From contig CAUYUJ010022439.1 in assembly GCA_963575745.1 (NCBI GenBank), forward strand, positions 1-52,500: DNA of 52,500 nt, in the 5' to 3' direction. Positions 1 to 10,227 of this stretch are shown piece by piece. The notes beneath the pieces are model-generated. The model saw only the letters and a program-made list of their open reading frames with translations, ran no database searches and was not told the DNA's origin. Source of the stretch: Prorocentrum cordatum (Eukaryota; Sar; Dinophyceae; Prorocentrales; Prorocentraceae). A program made the position numbers and the translations under genes. Each line of letters begins with the position of its first letter. Positions within the stretch are counted from its first letter, which is position 1.

Positions 1-40
1 TCTGATTCTGTGCTTCTACGACTGATCGGCCCGGCCCCCT

Positions 41-3000
41 CTAGGCCTGGATGTTCACCAGGTCGCTCTCTGTGAACTCGCTCCTGGAGGCTATCTCCTT
101 GACAGTAATCACGTTCTCGATGCCGGTCTTCATTTTGAGTAGTCGTCGATGTCGTATCATTCCCGATAATAAGTAATCCTGCATCTGCGGAAACTGCCCT
201 GGCTTTGTGAGGCTGTCCATGACCATGACTTCGGTCGGCCAGTGGTAGAATCTCCGCAATCGTCCTGATAGTCTGTCCTCTCTGAGACTGAGGATGCTAA
301 GACGCTGTGTCTTGTCAACTGGAATTCCTTTCATTCCCGTCACGAGCTGGTAGAGGTCGTAGCAGTCGGTGATGATGTCGATCGGGATGATCGAGTGCCC
401 TTCATCCTGCATTAGCATTAGATTCTTGAGGGCACCTCCTGCAGTCTTGTCCAATGTCGGTCTGGCAATCAACTCGGTGAACCTCAGTGCCGTGAATTGT
501 GCTGCTTGTGAACCTCCGACTGCTGCCACCGTCTCTGCATGACTTGTCGAATATGATACTCGCTTGGACTTCCTGCTCTGACCTATTAGTGGATGCGCTG
601 CATCAAAGACGTTGTCGTATGAGGTCTTCGAGACAATGCCATGACGATTGAACTCTACTTCGCGATCTTCCATCAAGAAGAGCCCCTGAGCTTCATGTGC
701 ATATGACGTCGTCTTGGTGGCATGAGCTGCATCATTGATACTTACCAAGCGGAATGGTCCATTCATCTTGCGATAGTACAGACCTGCTCGTTCTCGATTC
801 TTCTTAGCTCTCTCTAGCACACTCTTCAACTGCTTGAAGTCTCCAATTGTTGGGGCCGTCTGCTTCGTCTGCATCTGTGTCGTGGCCGCGCTCAGATCCC
901 AACGTGTCTGAAGAAGATGAAGTAGTTGACTGCATAGCGATCTATATTGATCGTGCTCACTGGCCGTACATGGTGAGCCGTCATTCTTACTTCGTTCTTT
1001 GTCCAACTGTGGTGATTCTATCGTGTCCAGGTAGGCGTCCTGACTCAGAAAGATAGTGCCATCTGGTAGTCGATGATATTCGATGCCAAGATGAGTGAAG
1101 GGCATGGTCTTCCTCGTGATCTTGCCGAACTTCTTCTCCAGCAAATCATGTGCCCAATTCAGCCATGACTGCCTGCCTGTCGGGAAGAGATCATCCACAT
1201 GTACTGTAGTCGCTAGCGTGAGCTCCTCCGTCTTGTCATCATGCCACACAAAGCAGTTCTCGTCCAATAGTGCTCGCTTGCCCGCCATCTTGTCCTTGAT
1301 GTGGAGCGTCAGCGCTGCCTGCCATAGCAGTGGGGCATCAATGAGTCCTGGGACTGGTTTCACACACTCAAGTACATATAGATGTTGTTGATCATCTGGA
1401 ATCTTGGCGAACATCTCCGACAACTGCTTGAGGTGGCGCCATGCGTTCGCTGGAGGAGCTATGTAGACCTCGCGCTTCTCTCGTACATCTAGTCCAAGCT
1501 CACGAGATCGTTCGGATAATTCACTGAACCTCAAGCCCTGCATGAAGGCTGATGAAATGTCCCAGCTTTCTGTCACAAAGCCTGGTTCACATTGACTTAT
1601 CGATGCCATCATTCTTTGCGATACTCTTGCTGCCGTCGAAGAGTGTCTGTCCACAGCCCATTTCTGATTGTCCAAGAAACCTCGTCCACAGAGTCTGCAG
1701 CGCACGACCCATTTCTCCTTCCACATCCATCGTCTGACCCAAGTAGCGTCGATGAAGTTGGCGTTGTTACACTCGGTCTTCAACTTGGGCCTGAAGCAGT
1801 CGTGCTTGACGTAGTTCTTGATCTCATTGTGGTCGGATTCTTCTATCTGGGGCCAGAGGCTCTCGAACTCGGATTCCTGAATCAATTGCTCGGCTTGGGG
1901 CGCATATATCTCCACCATCTCGTGATCCATCGAGTCCAGGTAGAAACATCGCGAGGGACCGTGACTCTCCAAGCCCTTGAAGATACAGCAGGAATCTGTG
2001 GTAGTCCATGGAGACGTTGCAGCATGATGATGTGTAGTGATGTCCGGAGGGCTTGGATAGAGCTTATCAGGAAAGTGACTGATCTCATATAGCTTCACCA
2101 ACTCCTCCGTATGTGTGATGACTGATCTATCTGATGTGTGGCCTGCATACCACGTGTGCAGTGCGTCTGCGTCCTGCAACGGGATTGGTTCGTCCTCGTG
2201 ATCGTTCGTCACCCCAACCTCGGGAACCTCCATCAACTCACCAAGCGCGTTGGCCAGAATGCCAGAGTCATTGACATTCATCGTGTTCTCCTCGCCATGG
2301 CTGCCTGTTTGAGCCGAGACTGCTTGTCCATCTTGAACTGGTTGAAATCCTCGATCATGATGCGGATCATCTCCAGGTGCTGGTCCATCTTGAAGTGGTT
2401 CAGTAGTTGGTCGCGCTTGTTTCCGCTGATGTCCAAGGTCGATGATGCTGTCGTCCAAATCGGTCTCCTGTCGTGCTCTCGGGTCATGCCGAGTCCTGGT
2501 CGTGGTGTCGTCATTCTGTTCAGCGACTGGCACCAGTTGCCTTGATGTTGATGCGGTCCCGGAATCTGGTCGTCTCGGTGAGTGTGATCGTGATCGTGGA
2601 GCTGCTGATGCTGGGTGTCGTGCTCCTGCTTCTTCTGGAAGTTGTTGGGCGCTGTCTGCATGAATACTACGTTCAAGAGCTTCAACTTCCTCATGTATCT
2701 CCATCAGCTTGCTCATCTCCCGTTCCAGATTCTCATCATCAATCAGCTGGCTAAGATCTTGCTCGAGTCCGTCATTGAACTCTGCCGGTGAAATCGATGC
2801 TGCTCCTGCTGATGGCTGAAACACTCCATCTCCGTCATCGTCGCGTCTCTGTGTCATCTGAGTCCGAGCTGCCGCTGCTGCTGCAGTGGTCTTCTGCTTT
2901 GCGATCGTCTGAATCACACCGCGTAGCTTTTCCAGGATAGGCGGAACCGCTTGTTCAGGTGCTGCCAGTTCCTGATGTTGCTCTGCGGTTGATGGAAATA

Positions 3001-6000
3001 CTGGCTGCGCTGGTGTCTGAGTAAGTCGTGGTGCTTCTGCAGGTGTCACTGGCGATGCTGGTGTGATCGGAGAGGCAGGAGGCATCGTCTGATCATCCAC
3101 CTCGATGGGCATTGTGTGCTGCAAGATGCTGGGTGGATCATACGGATCGTCGTCAAGAAACGGTATGTCGCTTAGATCAGGATGCTGGTAGGTGCCCGGG
3201 TTGTCGTCACCATACCGATGCTTTGATACCAATAATAGAAAATGGTACTTGTCCCAGTCGGCGCCTACGAACTTCACCATGTTGATCGGTTGACTCGGAT
3301 CGATGTCGCTGCTGTAGTAGTCTTCTCGGTGTCGATCTCGCCAGGCCACGATCACTCCATGTGTGAATTCACTCAGACCCTTTAGCTGTCGTTGTCCTTG
3401 ACCGTAGATGATGCCGTCCACGCTCGTCATCCGAAAGATGGTCATACCCACACTCTGTGCCAGCAACCATGTCGGAGGAGGTGTCTGCAGTAGTTCCGGT
3501 GGTGTCGGTTGCTCGTTGAAGATACCCATGCGATACACGATGCCTGGTGGTGTGCCTTCAATGATCTCGAATAACTCCGTGAGCTTCATCGTGCTGCCGC
3601 TGCCGAGGTACACTTGATATTTGTCCCAGGATGTGCCCAGGACGTAGAAGCTCATTCGTCGTGCTCGCATGTGCCTTGTCGGTATCTTGTATGGCTGATT
3701 CTGATGAATCACGATGGCCGCCGCCTTGTCCTTGTCAAGGCTGATGAACTCCGCTGGACCTCGCCAGCCATCTTGATCTTTCCTGGCTGGTGTACGCCAG
3801 ATAGCTATTTGATCATGAGGTTTGAGCGTCTCGATCCACTTGGCGTCCTGAGCTTGCTGACGTGTATTGTTGGCCTTGGCGATCCTTTCCTCGATGATGG
3901 CCTGCAGGATGTTAGACTTTGCCAAGAGCCTGAGGCGCAGGTGCTGCTCGGTCGGGTCCGGCGTGAGATCCATCGCACTCTGCGTAGCCGTCAGAGTTCC
4001 TGCTTCAGGATCGTAGGCGTCCTTAGGCATGTATCCGAACAACCCTTGAGCTGGAACCGAGCCGCCATAATTCATAAAGAGATTTGCCACCATCGCTGAT
4101 TCCTCCACTATGTCCTCGTCGCTGATGTCGGTCAGGCCTTGCTTGATCACGTCGCGCTTCGTCTTGAGAGCAGTCAGCTTCAAGGTCTGAATCGCTCGCT
4201 CTGCCAGGCCTGTGGTGGTGTGTCCGTCAGCTCCACCAAATATCAGCCGTAGATTGTATCTGTCTGCCACCAGCGCCACGTTGTCATTTGTCATACCGCC
4301 TTCTTGATCCATCACCAGGTTGTCCATCGGCCCGAAATACCGAATCCAGTGACCAAGCATTGCACGTAGAACGTCCTTGCCCTGCTTGGTAGCTAAATGG
4401 CATGCGATGCGGTACCTGATGCATTCGTCGATCATCATCAGCCAAGTCTTCTCGAATACGAAGAACAGATCTGCTTGGACGCGCTCATTGAAACGAACTG
4501 CGATGGTCATCTTGATACTCGGCTTGTTCATAGCTCGCTGTCGCTGCAAGCAGGTTTCGCAGTGCTCGGCCAGACCTTTGCATAGCTCTCGAATAGGTGC
4601 AGGTAGTCCAAGAGCTCGAATCATCCTCTCGATCTCAAAGTCTGGAGGGTGAAAGAACTTGTAGTGAAGGCCCATGAGCAGCTTGATGCGTTCTTCGTCC
4701 GAGGCAGCCTGGGTCAACTTCTGAGCTAGCTTGCCCAGGTCGAAGGAAGGTTTGATGATCGTGACCTTTGATGCCGATGTCGTCGGTCGTGATGCCACTG
4801 GCATTGGAGGCGGTGGAATCGGATCTGCTGCTGGTGGTTCTGCTGCTGCTGCTGCTGGTGGTTCTGCTGCTGCTGCTGCTGGTGCTGGTGCTGGTGCTTG
4901 CTCGTCTGCTGGTGCTGGTGCTGGAGGAGGTGCTGGCTCTCCAACCTGTGCTGCTGCTGCCTGAGGTGCTGCTGCAGCGGGAGCTGCTCCTGGTCCAGGA
5001 ACCGGCTTGAATCTGCAACCATCCTCTCGTGTGTGTGGTACCCCAGAACCTGCACCATGCTGACAGCGTTTGCATTTCCAGTAAGCCTGTGTCCGGCAGG
5101 AGTGCATGTGCTTGACCATGTCCTTGACCAATGATCGGCACAACCCAACTGGATAAACTGCTGCCAAAGCCGTTCGCTTGCGACCCTTGTCGTCGGTGCC
5201 TTGCAGCTCCGCATGTGGTGTTGTGCATTTGCAGGATCTGGATGTGCTTCGCAGCCGCGTCGTACTTCGGAAGAAGGTCCTCTTGCGAATCGGCAACTTC
5301 AGATCCACACTCCAAGCTCCATGCGCGCACTGGTCAGTAATGTTGTCATGCATCTCGCGCATCAGGATGTCTGGGATCAGACGAAGATCAGACTGCTTCC
5401 AGATAGCTGATCGAGATGGGTTCTCCATGATAACCTGACTTCCTCTGCGCTCCAGTGCGGGCGCATACGTCTGAGCTGTCCATGTCAATATCGGTCGTTC
5501 GTAGTCTCGCCTGCTTTCCAACTCAACAGGCTCCGCGTTGTTATTTGATTGAGACCAGGGTCGACAGTAGAACTCCATTAGTGAAAATAATGGCACAAAG
5601 GCTTCGTGTAGTTCAAGTAGCAGCTGCTGATGATCTGGTCGATGTAGATCCCAGCCATAGCGATAGTCGATAGGTGGTAAAGTTATCAGGTGATTCCGAT
5701 AGGCTGCACAAGAAACTCCAGAGGTACCTGAAAAGACTTCCACCATCAGACTCGTCTTGTGAGCTACTGAACGCATATGCTGAATGAAGTCTCGAACGTG
5801 TTCTGGTCGAATCATCGGTAACCGAGATGTAGTGTAAAACTTCTCGTCCATGAACTCGTACTCTCGAGCCATTCGATGACAATCTGCATGCTCGAAGTTA
5901 CTTGGCCATTCATTTTGAGAGTATCTGTTGCTGCCGAACTGTCTCCATACATCATAGAACTCTGTGGCGTCCTTGTTCTGATAAGATCCATGCGTCTGTC

Positions 6001-8563
6001 TCGATGGCGGTGTCGTTGAAGGTGCTGCCAGTTTACTTATCTCACTCTGATTCTGCGCTTCGGGGCATTGTGGTTGACTGGCCGTGTGTAGCTGAACCTT
6101 GGGCTTCCGGCGATGATCAAATGCTGAGAACAACTTAGATATCCTTTCCTCGATCAGGCTGACCATCTCCTCTACCACTTGCTCTGACTGAGGCTTGAAC
6201 ACGTCGATCGGTAGAAGATAGTGCCCAGAATCTGTCAGCAATACTCGAGCCATCGTAGAGACTTTATCGTCAGGTACGAACGCCAGGATGCCATCACCAT
6301 TGCGATACATGTTCTCGAACAGGATGCACTTTTGCTTGATCATGGTGCTGTTGGGCAGGAGGCCCGGGCACCTTGCGCCAGGACCGCCTATCATGTCCGC
6401 CTGGTAGGTGGTGCCCTTCGCCATGCCTTCGACCCAGATCGGTCCGAGAAACTCGCCACATGAGGGGTCTGCTTGACCGTTGATGCCCGTGAAGGTCGCC
6501 TGAGAAGACCGGATGTTGTAGGAGATGCCTTCAGGCTGATACAAGTCCATGTTCCACTCCAACAACGTCTCCGTGCCAAGTAGGCCTTCCGCTGCTCCTG
6601 GGTCAACGATCAATCCATGTCGAGGCTTGCCTTTCACTGTATGCAGTATCGCGTAGGGGTCATCGTTGCCGTTCTTACCTTCCAGGAATGAGCTGTGTCG
6701 CTGATCATCATATGTCGGCCTCTGCGGACAACCAAGCAATTGAAGTGATTGATCTGCTTTTGCAGGCAATGTCTGCTGACAACCAGATATCCTAGATGAT
6801 TGAGTAGATTCGTTCATCGTGTCATTGTCATCTGAAGAGTTCCTCTGGTCATTCCTGTCAGTGCCACCTGTGATGCTCACCTGGTTCTTCATGACCACCA
6901 AAGCGTACTGCTTAGATAACTTCTGGGCCAGCGTCAAAGCTGGAGCCTCGCTTGCCGATGATGATGCCGTCGTGTCACGAAGCACCGATCTCAGAGGCGT
7001 CCGGCTGACTCGATCATCTGGAAAAGGAGAGGCTGAACCCAGTATGGGTGGTCGAACCGGTCGCTGCCGTTCTGGTGTTGGTGCCTGCGTGTACCAGTCA
7101 GAGGGCTCGTCCGCGTCGATCTGATACGAACCACCTTCTGGTACTGCACACTCGGAACCGGTAGCCATGTGATATCGCTCCACAGGTATTGTGCTTGCCG
7201 TCGAGGTAGTCGGAGTAGCAACGTTGATCCAAGAGCCAGGCGGCCTCGTTGTCATCTGTGGTGTCGCCGAACTCGATCCTGCGGATGCTTGTGCTGCAGT
7301 CGGGTCCGAGGTAGAGAGACCCACAACGTTTGCATAGTGACGGCTGCGTCCGCCTTTACCTTTGCCTTTCGTCGAGGTCGAGCTCTGCTGCTGCTGCTGC
7401 GGCTGCTGCTGTTGCTGTCGATCCTTGGCGGGGCAGTGAGCTCGATCATGCCATTTGCTTCCACATATATCACATCCGTCGTGTCGCTGACCTGCACCGC
7501 TCATGCGATCGTTGCCGTTGCCGCTGTGACCTTTGCCTTTGCCACGTCCTTTGCCTTTCATGGGAAAGCGCCGTCTAAATCCGCCTCGTCCTCGACCTTT
7601 GCCTTTGCTCTTGCCACGCTTGCCTTTGCCACATCCTTTGCCACCGTAGTAGGTGTCGTTGTCGTCTTGCTCTGCCTCGTAGTACTCCGTCATCTCGCCG
7701 CTGTCATCGTACTTGGCCCAGATGTCATCGTATTCCTGGAAGTACCATTCACCATCTGCTGTAGCCGTCCAGCCGAAATCCTGGTCATAGCCCCATTCGT
7801 ATTGCTCGTCGTTGTAGGCCTCATACCAGGTCTCCACCATGTCGTCTGGATCGGCTCCGTCTCCCTGTTCACCATACCAGGCCCACTCGTTGTGTTGACC
7901 AACCTGGTCCTGTTTGCCGAGCCTCATCATCAGGCCCTGCAATACTCGATATTGGGATAAATCACCTGCCACGTGTAATTTCAAATCGTCGAGCCTCTTA
8001 TCTGATAATCCACTGTTCTTCAGCAAGAAGTGACTGCGGCCTGTGTCAATCATAACCAAGCCGCCTTCCTCGCATGCATCTTCGAATGCCAGCTCAAACG
8101 ATGAGATCCATGTCGGGATATCCTGATGATGTCCTCTCCGGCAATCGAAGAATGAGTCCAAGACAATGCCAACTCGATCCTGATCATGTAATTCATATAT
8201 TGCCTTCTGCTGATTCAAGAAGTGTTTGATGCCTGGTTGATCTTCTTGCTGATGGGGAGGATTGGCCAATTGTGCCGGCAGAGCGATAGCTTCATCTCCT
8301 CGATACTGAACTCCGTGTCGTACGTGAGTGAATGACATGGCTGCGGTGAAGGGCGCGCCCTGAAGTCGTGAGACTATCAGCGGGCCGATCCGTTCATATT
8401 GATTCTCCTCGGTGATCCTCCACCACAGCTTCAGCTTCTGCATATATCGTCGGAACGTGTAACCTCTGATATGCGGGCGCCAGCCCGGTGGAACGAACTT
8501 CGTGAACTCCTCGAGCTGAAGCGTGCCTTGCTGTCTGTCGCCGCCTTGCTGCTGGTGCGCCAT
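41..8563 (-). CDS. Copia gag-pol polyprotein with embedded methyltransferase-like domain
   Basis: Single frame of 2840 codons from ATG 8563 to TAG 41-43. The frame stays open to 8869, but there it begins with TTG inside the likely primer binding site, so I chose the first ATG, which opens on MAHQQQ. Domains by residue from that ATG: Gag (about 1-300); a lysine/glycine-rich basic patch; CCHC zinc knuckle CX2CX4HX4C (364-377); possible aspartyl protease with DPGA (D654); methyltransferase-like domain (about 939-1151, C1000 in CRPWS and a later MENPSRS); a Pro/Ala linker; integrase HHCC (H1300, H1305, C1335, C1338) and D1365, D1419, E1455 with exactly 35 residues between the last two; RT with WDISSAF (D2335) and VDD (D2457-D2458); RNase H (D2611, E2677 in SHAETVAA, D2733). 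These residues are present, so an active protein is possible. The polyprotein is far longer than a typical copia one. Confidence 0.9.
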   Translation of the reverse strand: MAHQQQGGDRQQGTLQLEEFTKFVPPGWRPHIRGYTFRRYMQKLKLWWRITEENQYERIGPLIVSRLQGAPFTAAMSFTHVRHGVQYRGDEAIALPAQLANPPHQQEDQPGIKHFLNQQKAIYELHDQDRVGIVLDSFFDCRRGHHQDIPTWISSFELAFEDACEEGGLVMIDTGRSHFLLKNSGLSDKRLDDLKLHVAGDLSQYRVLQGLMMRLGKQDQVGQHNEWAWYGEQGDGADPDDMVETWYEAYNDEQYEWGYDQDFGWTATADGEWYFQEYDDIWAKYDDSGEMTEYYEAEQDDNDTYYGGKGCGKGKRGKSKGKGRGRGGFRRRFPMKGKGRGKGKGHSGNGNDRMSGAGQRHDGCDICGSKWHDRAHCPAKDRQQQQQPQQQQQSSTSTKGKGKGGRSRHYANVVGLSTSDPTAAQASAGSSSATPQMTTRPPGSWINVATPTTSTASTIPVERYHMATGSECAVPEGGSYQIDADEPSDWYTQAPTPERQRPVRPPILGSASPFPDDRVSRTPLRSVLRDTTASSSASEAPALTLAQKLSKQYALVVMKNQVSITGGTDRNDQRNSSDDNDTMNESTQSSRISGCQQTLPAKADQSLQLLGCPQRPTYDDQRHSSFLEGKNGNDDPYAILHTVKGKPRHGLIVDPGAAEGLLGTETLLEWNMDLYQPEGISYNIRSSQATFTGINGQADPSCGEFLGPIWVEGMAKGTTYQADMIGGPGARCPGLLPNSTMIKQKCILFENMYRNGDGILAFVPDDKVSTMARVLLTDSGHYLLPIDVFKPQSEQVVEEMVSLIEERISKLFSAFDHRRKPKVQLHTASQPQCPEAQNQSEISKLAAPSTTPPSRQTHGSYQNKDATEFYDVWRQFGSNRYSQNEWPSNFEHADCHRMAREYEFMDEKFYTTSRLPMIRPEHVRDFIQHMRSVAHKTSLMVEVFSGTSGVSCAAYRNHLITLPPIDYRYGWDLHRPDHQQLLLELHEAFVPLFSLMEFYCRPWSQSNNNAEPVELESRRDYERPILTWTAQTYAPALERRGSQVIMENPSRSAIWKQSDLRLIPDILMREMHDNITDQCAHGAWSVDLKLPIRKRTFFRSTTRLRSTSRSCKCTTPHAELQGTDDKGRKRTALAAVYPVGLCRSLVKDMVKHMHSCRTQAYWKCKRCQHGAGSGVPHTREDGCRFKPVPGPGAAPAAAAPQAAAAQVGEPAPPPAPAPADEQAPAPAPAAAAAEPPAAAAAEPPAADPIPPPPMPVASRPTTSASKVTIIKPSFDLGKLAQKLTQAASDEERIKLLMGLHYKFFHPPDFEIERMIRALGLPAPIRELCKGLAEHCETCLQRQRAMNKPSIKMTIAVRFNERVQADLFFVFEKTWLMMIDECIRYRIACHLATKQGKDVLRAMLGHWIRYFGPMDNLVMDQEGGMTNDNVALVADRYNLRLIFGGADGHTTTGLAERAIQTLKLTALKTKRDVIKQGLTDISDEDIVEESAMVANLFMNYGGSVPAQGLFGYMPKDAYDPEAGTLTATQSAMDLTPDPTEQHLRLRLLAKSNILQAIIEERIAKANNTRQQAQDAKWIETLKPHDQIAIWRTPARKDQDGWRGPAEFISLDKDKAAAIVIHQNQPYKIPTRHMRARRMSFYVLGTSWDKYQVYLGSGSTMKLTELFEIIEGTPPGIVYRMGIFNEQPTPPELLQTPPPTWLLAQSVGMTIFRMTSVDGIIYGQGQRQLKGLSEFTHGVIVAWRDRHREDYYSSDIDPSQPINMVKFVGADWDKYHFLLLVSKHRYGDDNPGTYQHPDLSDIPFLDDDPYDPPSILQHTMPIEVDDQTMPPASPITPASPVTPAEAPRLTQTPAQPVFPSTAEQHQELAAPEQAVPPILEKLRGVIQTIAKQKTTAAAAAARTQMTQRRDDDGDGVFQPSAGAASISPAEFNDGLEQDLSQLIDDENLEREMSKLMEIHEEVEALERSIHADSAQQLPEEAGARHPASAAPRSRSHSPRRPDSGTASTSRQLVPVAEQNDDTTTRTRHDPRARQETDLDDSIIDLGHQRKQARPTTEPLQDGPAPGDDPHHDRGFQPVQDGQAVSAQTGSHGEENTMNVNDSGILANALGELMEVPEVGVTNDHEDEPIPLQDADALHTWYAGHTSDRSVITHTEELVKLYEISHFPDKLYPSPPDITTHHHAATSPWTTTDSCCIFKGLESHGPSRCFYLDSMDHEMVEIYAPQAEQLIQESEFESLWPQIEESDHNEIKNYVKHDCFRPKLKTECNNANFIDATWVRRWMWKEKWVVRCRLCGRGFLDNQKWAVDRHSSTAARVSQRMMASISQCEPGFVTESWDISSAFMQGLRFSELSERSRELGLDVREKREVYIAPPANAWRHLKQLSEMFAKIPDDQQHLYVLECVKPVPGLIDAPLLWQAALTLHIKDKMAGKRALLDENCFVWHDDKTEELTLATTVHVDDLFPTGRQSWLNWAHDLLEKKFGKITRKTMPFTHLGIEYHRLPDGTIFLSQDAYLDTIESPQLDKERSKNDGSPCTASEHDQYRSLCSQLLHLLQTRWDLSAATTQMQTKQTAPTIGDFKQLKSVLERAKKNRERAGLYYRKMNGPFRLVSINDAAHATKTTSYAHEAQGLFLMEDREVEFNRHGIVSKTSYDNVFDAAHPLIGQSRKSKRVSYSTSHAETVAAVGGSQAAQFTALRFTELIARPTLDKTAGGALKNLMLMQDEGHSIIPIDIITDCYDLYQLVTGMKGIPVDKTQRLSILSLREDRLSGRLRRFYHWPTEVMVMDSLTKPGQFPQMQDYLLSGMIRHRRLLKMKTGIENVITVKEIASRSEFTESDLVNIQA

Positions 8564-8856
8564 GTCGGCGCCACAAAAAACAAAGTACAAGTAGTAGAAA
8601 ACAGTGCCGTAGATCAGGCGTGTCCGCCTGAGCCTCCTCGATGTGCTGGTGGTACTTCGCGTGCCCGCGGTACTCGTTGCACTCTTGGAGGAAGTCGTCG
8701 TCGTGGTACCCCGCGTACACGCGGGACTTCGCGCACTGGTCGTCCAGCGCGCACTAGTACTTGCAGTAGTCGTATCTGCCTGCGGAGGCGCGGGCACGCG
8801 CGGCGCTGGCCGCGCGGAGGGCCGGCCGACCGGAGGGTGGCCCGCGGAGCTTGATA

Positions 8857-8868
8857 GCTCCGCTACCA
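8857..8868 (-). promoter_or_regulatory. Candidate tRNA primer binding site
   Basis: On the minus strand this reads TGGTAGCGGAGC, starting with the TGG that pairs with a tRNA CCA end. It is close to the initiator-Met primer sites known from copia elements (TGGTATCAGAGC in plants). It lies 0.29 kb upstream of the gag ATG, where a primer site is expected. The preceding bases do not end in the usual CA of an LTR, so the exact LTR edge is unclear. Confidence 0.45.
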
Positions 8869-8869
8869 A

Positions 8870-9019
8870 AGCGGGCTTTTCTCGCCTTGAGCCACAGTAT
8901 GTTTACGATTCCGTGGCTATAAAAAGTAGCAGCTAGGGCACTCTGCCCTATCCGGCGGTGGCGACGTAGGAAGCCTCAAGAGATGTCTGAAGTCGTACCA
9001 GGGGCCTACTATTCTCACT
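8870..9019. other. Probable 5' LTR or leader of the copia element, undelimited
   Basis: No reading frame of note. On the copia sense strand it holds TGGCTCAAG (8886-8894), which matches the 3' end of the dinoflagellate spliced leader, a TATA-like CTTTTTATAG stretch, and a small hairpin (AGGGCA-CTC-TGCCCT near 8936-8950). I cannot confirm LTR identity without the other LTR. Confidence 0.3.
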
Positions 9020-9475
9020 GGAGGAGGAGGAGGAGGAGGAGGAGGAGGAGGAGGAGAGGAAGAGGAAGAGTTCGATTAGTTGTGGGAGGAGCAGGAGGAG
9101 CAGCATATAGCAAATTTGCGCAGCGATGCTGCAAATCATACTCCCGTCCCAGGTCTCTTCTTCATACGCCCCTGCAGGTCTTCCTTTTCATTCGAAGAAG
9201 CGCGCCCCTCTTGAAACACCAGCACAGTTGGGCCTGCCATTTTGGCGAGGGCACCGCTCTGCCAGAAGGGATGTCCTTGCATCTTTCGGGCGCGAGGTCT
9301 GGAACGCGAAAGCAATGACCATACAGTTCAACGAGGTGTCGAGGATGAGGAGGAGGAGGAAGAGGAGGAGGACGATGAGGAGGACGAGGAGGAGGACTAG
9401 GAGGAGGAGGAGGAAAAGGAGGAGGATACCGAGGAGGAGGAAGAGGAGGAGGAGGACGAGGAGGAGGAGGCGAGG
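9020..9475. repeat. Two (GGA)n microsatellite tracts with non-coding DNA between
   Basis: GGA-rich runs at about 9020-9078 and 9341-9475, purine strand on +. The DNA between (9080-9340) shows no recognisable gene. Frames crossing the tracts are Arg/Glu/Gly or Pro/Leu/Ser low complexity. Confidence 0.85.
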
Positions 9476-10049
9476 AGGCCGGGAGGCGGGCGCTGCCGAG
9501 GCCGAGGCAAGGTGCAAGGGGCGCGAGGCCTCCTGCGCGATATGCCTCTTCTCGAAGACGGGCCGCCCCCTCATCCGTGTAGCTCTTCTGCACATGCTCA
9601 CACTCGTGGCCACTGCACACGTCGCGGAAGGCGCCAGCGGCAGCTCCACGTGAAGAAGCCCTGGATCCGTGCAGGGCTGCACGCGTGGAGTCTCCAGATC
9701 TGTGTGCTCAGCGACGTGTCTGGCGCGAGCCACGTCTTGAACACGAGCAGTCCTCTGTCTTGCTAGATGCTGCATGCAGCACGAGTGCGCGCGGCGCGGC
9801 GCTGAGGCGAGAGCCCGAGGTTGGAAGCGATCCTGTGCTCCATGCGTCAGACTGTTGCCTTGGCGTCGCTCGGACGTGTGCATTTTCCCTCCTGCGAGGA
9901 CGATGGCGAGTTGCAGGATGACGAGGCGGGTGTTTCGCGGCTCTGGGGCGGCTGGCCCGCTTGGATCGGGAGTCTCCGTCCAGCCGTGAAGCTGCGGCAC
10001 AATCTGTGAGCCCTTCTTCCAGCCGTGACACTGCCGGGGATTGTTACAG
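9476..10049. other. Unassigned DNA with degenerate copies of the ~82-bp repeat
   Basis: GC-rich, no convincing gene. Around 9790-9830 and 9980-10030 there are diverged pieces of the family found at 45.8-47.9 kb (GGCGCTGAGGCGAGAGCC and CCGTGAAGCTG type motifs). Confidence 0.4.
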
Positions 10050-10226
10050 TCGGGGCGCTGAAGAAGGAACCCTTTTCGTTGGGGAGGGGCTCGGTGTTCC
10101 TTGATTGTTTCAAAGTTTGCCTCGGGTTTTCCTGGGGTTTTCCATAGGACATCGAGGTTGACCTTATGGGAAAAAGGGGCCTCGTTCCTTATTCAGGGTT
10201 CCTTAGGTCCACGCCTCGACTGTACA
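10050..10226. repeat. Dispersed repeat, copy 1 (partner 41299-41476)
   Basis: About 175 bp is clearly alike between this site and 41299-41476 in the same orientation. It starts near a GAAGAAGGAACC motif and ends near TTCCTTAGGTC. The middle 40 bp is more diverged. No coding signal is shared. It may be a short interspersed element. Confidence 0.75.
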
Positions 10227-10227
10227 A

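Larger units (their letters stand above)
1..8869 (-). mobile_element. Ty1/copia LTR retrotransposon, internal region (3' end cut by window edge)
   Basis: The internal part of a copia-order element lies on the minus strand. Seen: a candidate primer binding site at 8857-8868, then a gag-pol frame, then a purine run (AGAGGGGG on the minus strand, 35-42) overlapping the stop, which fits a polypurine tract. Integrase precedes reverse transcriptase, which is the copia order rather than gypsy. The 3' LTR would lie left of position 35 and is outside the window. The 5' LTR should lie right of 8869, but I could not delimit it because its partner is missing. The very long intact frame suggests a fairly young insertion. 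Confidence 0.85.

Noticed and set aside
8564-8869. 102 extra codons at the 5' end of the copia frame
   Set aside because: They start with TTG inside the primer binding site and read as Ser/Thr/Arg low complexity; the first ATG is at 8563.
9162-10000. Long minus-strand frames with Pro or Leu runs
   Set aside because: They arise from the GGA tract and have no recognisable domain.
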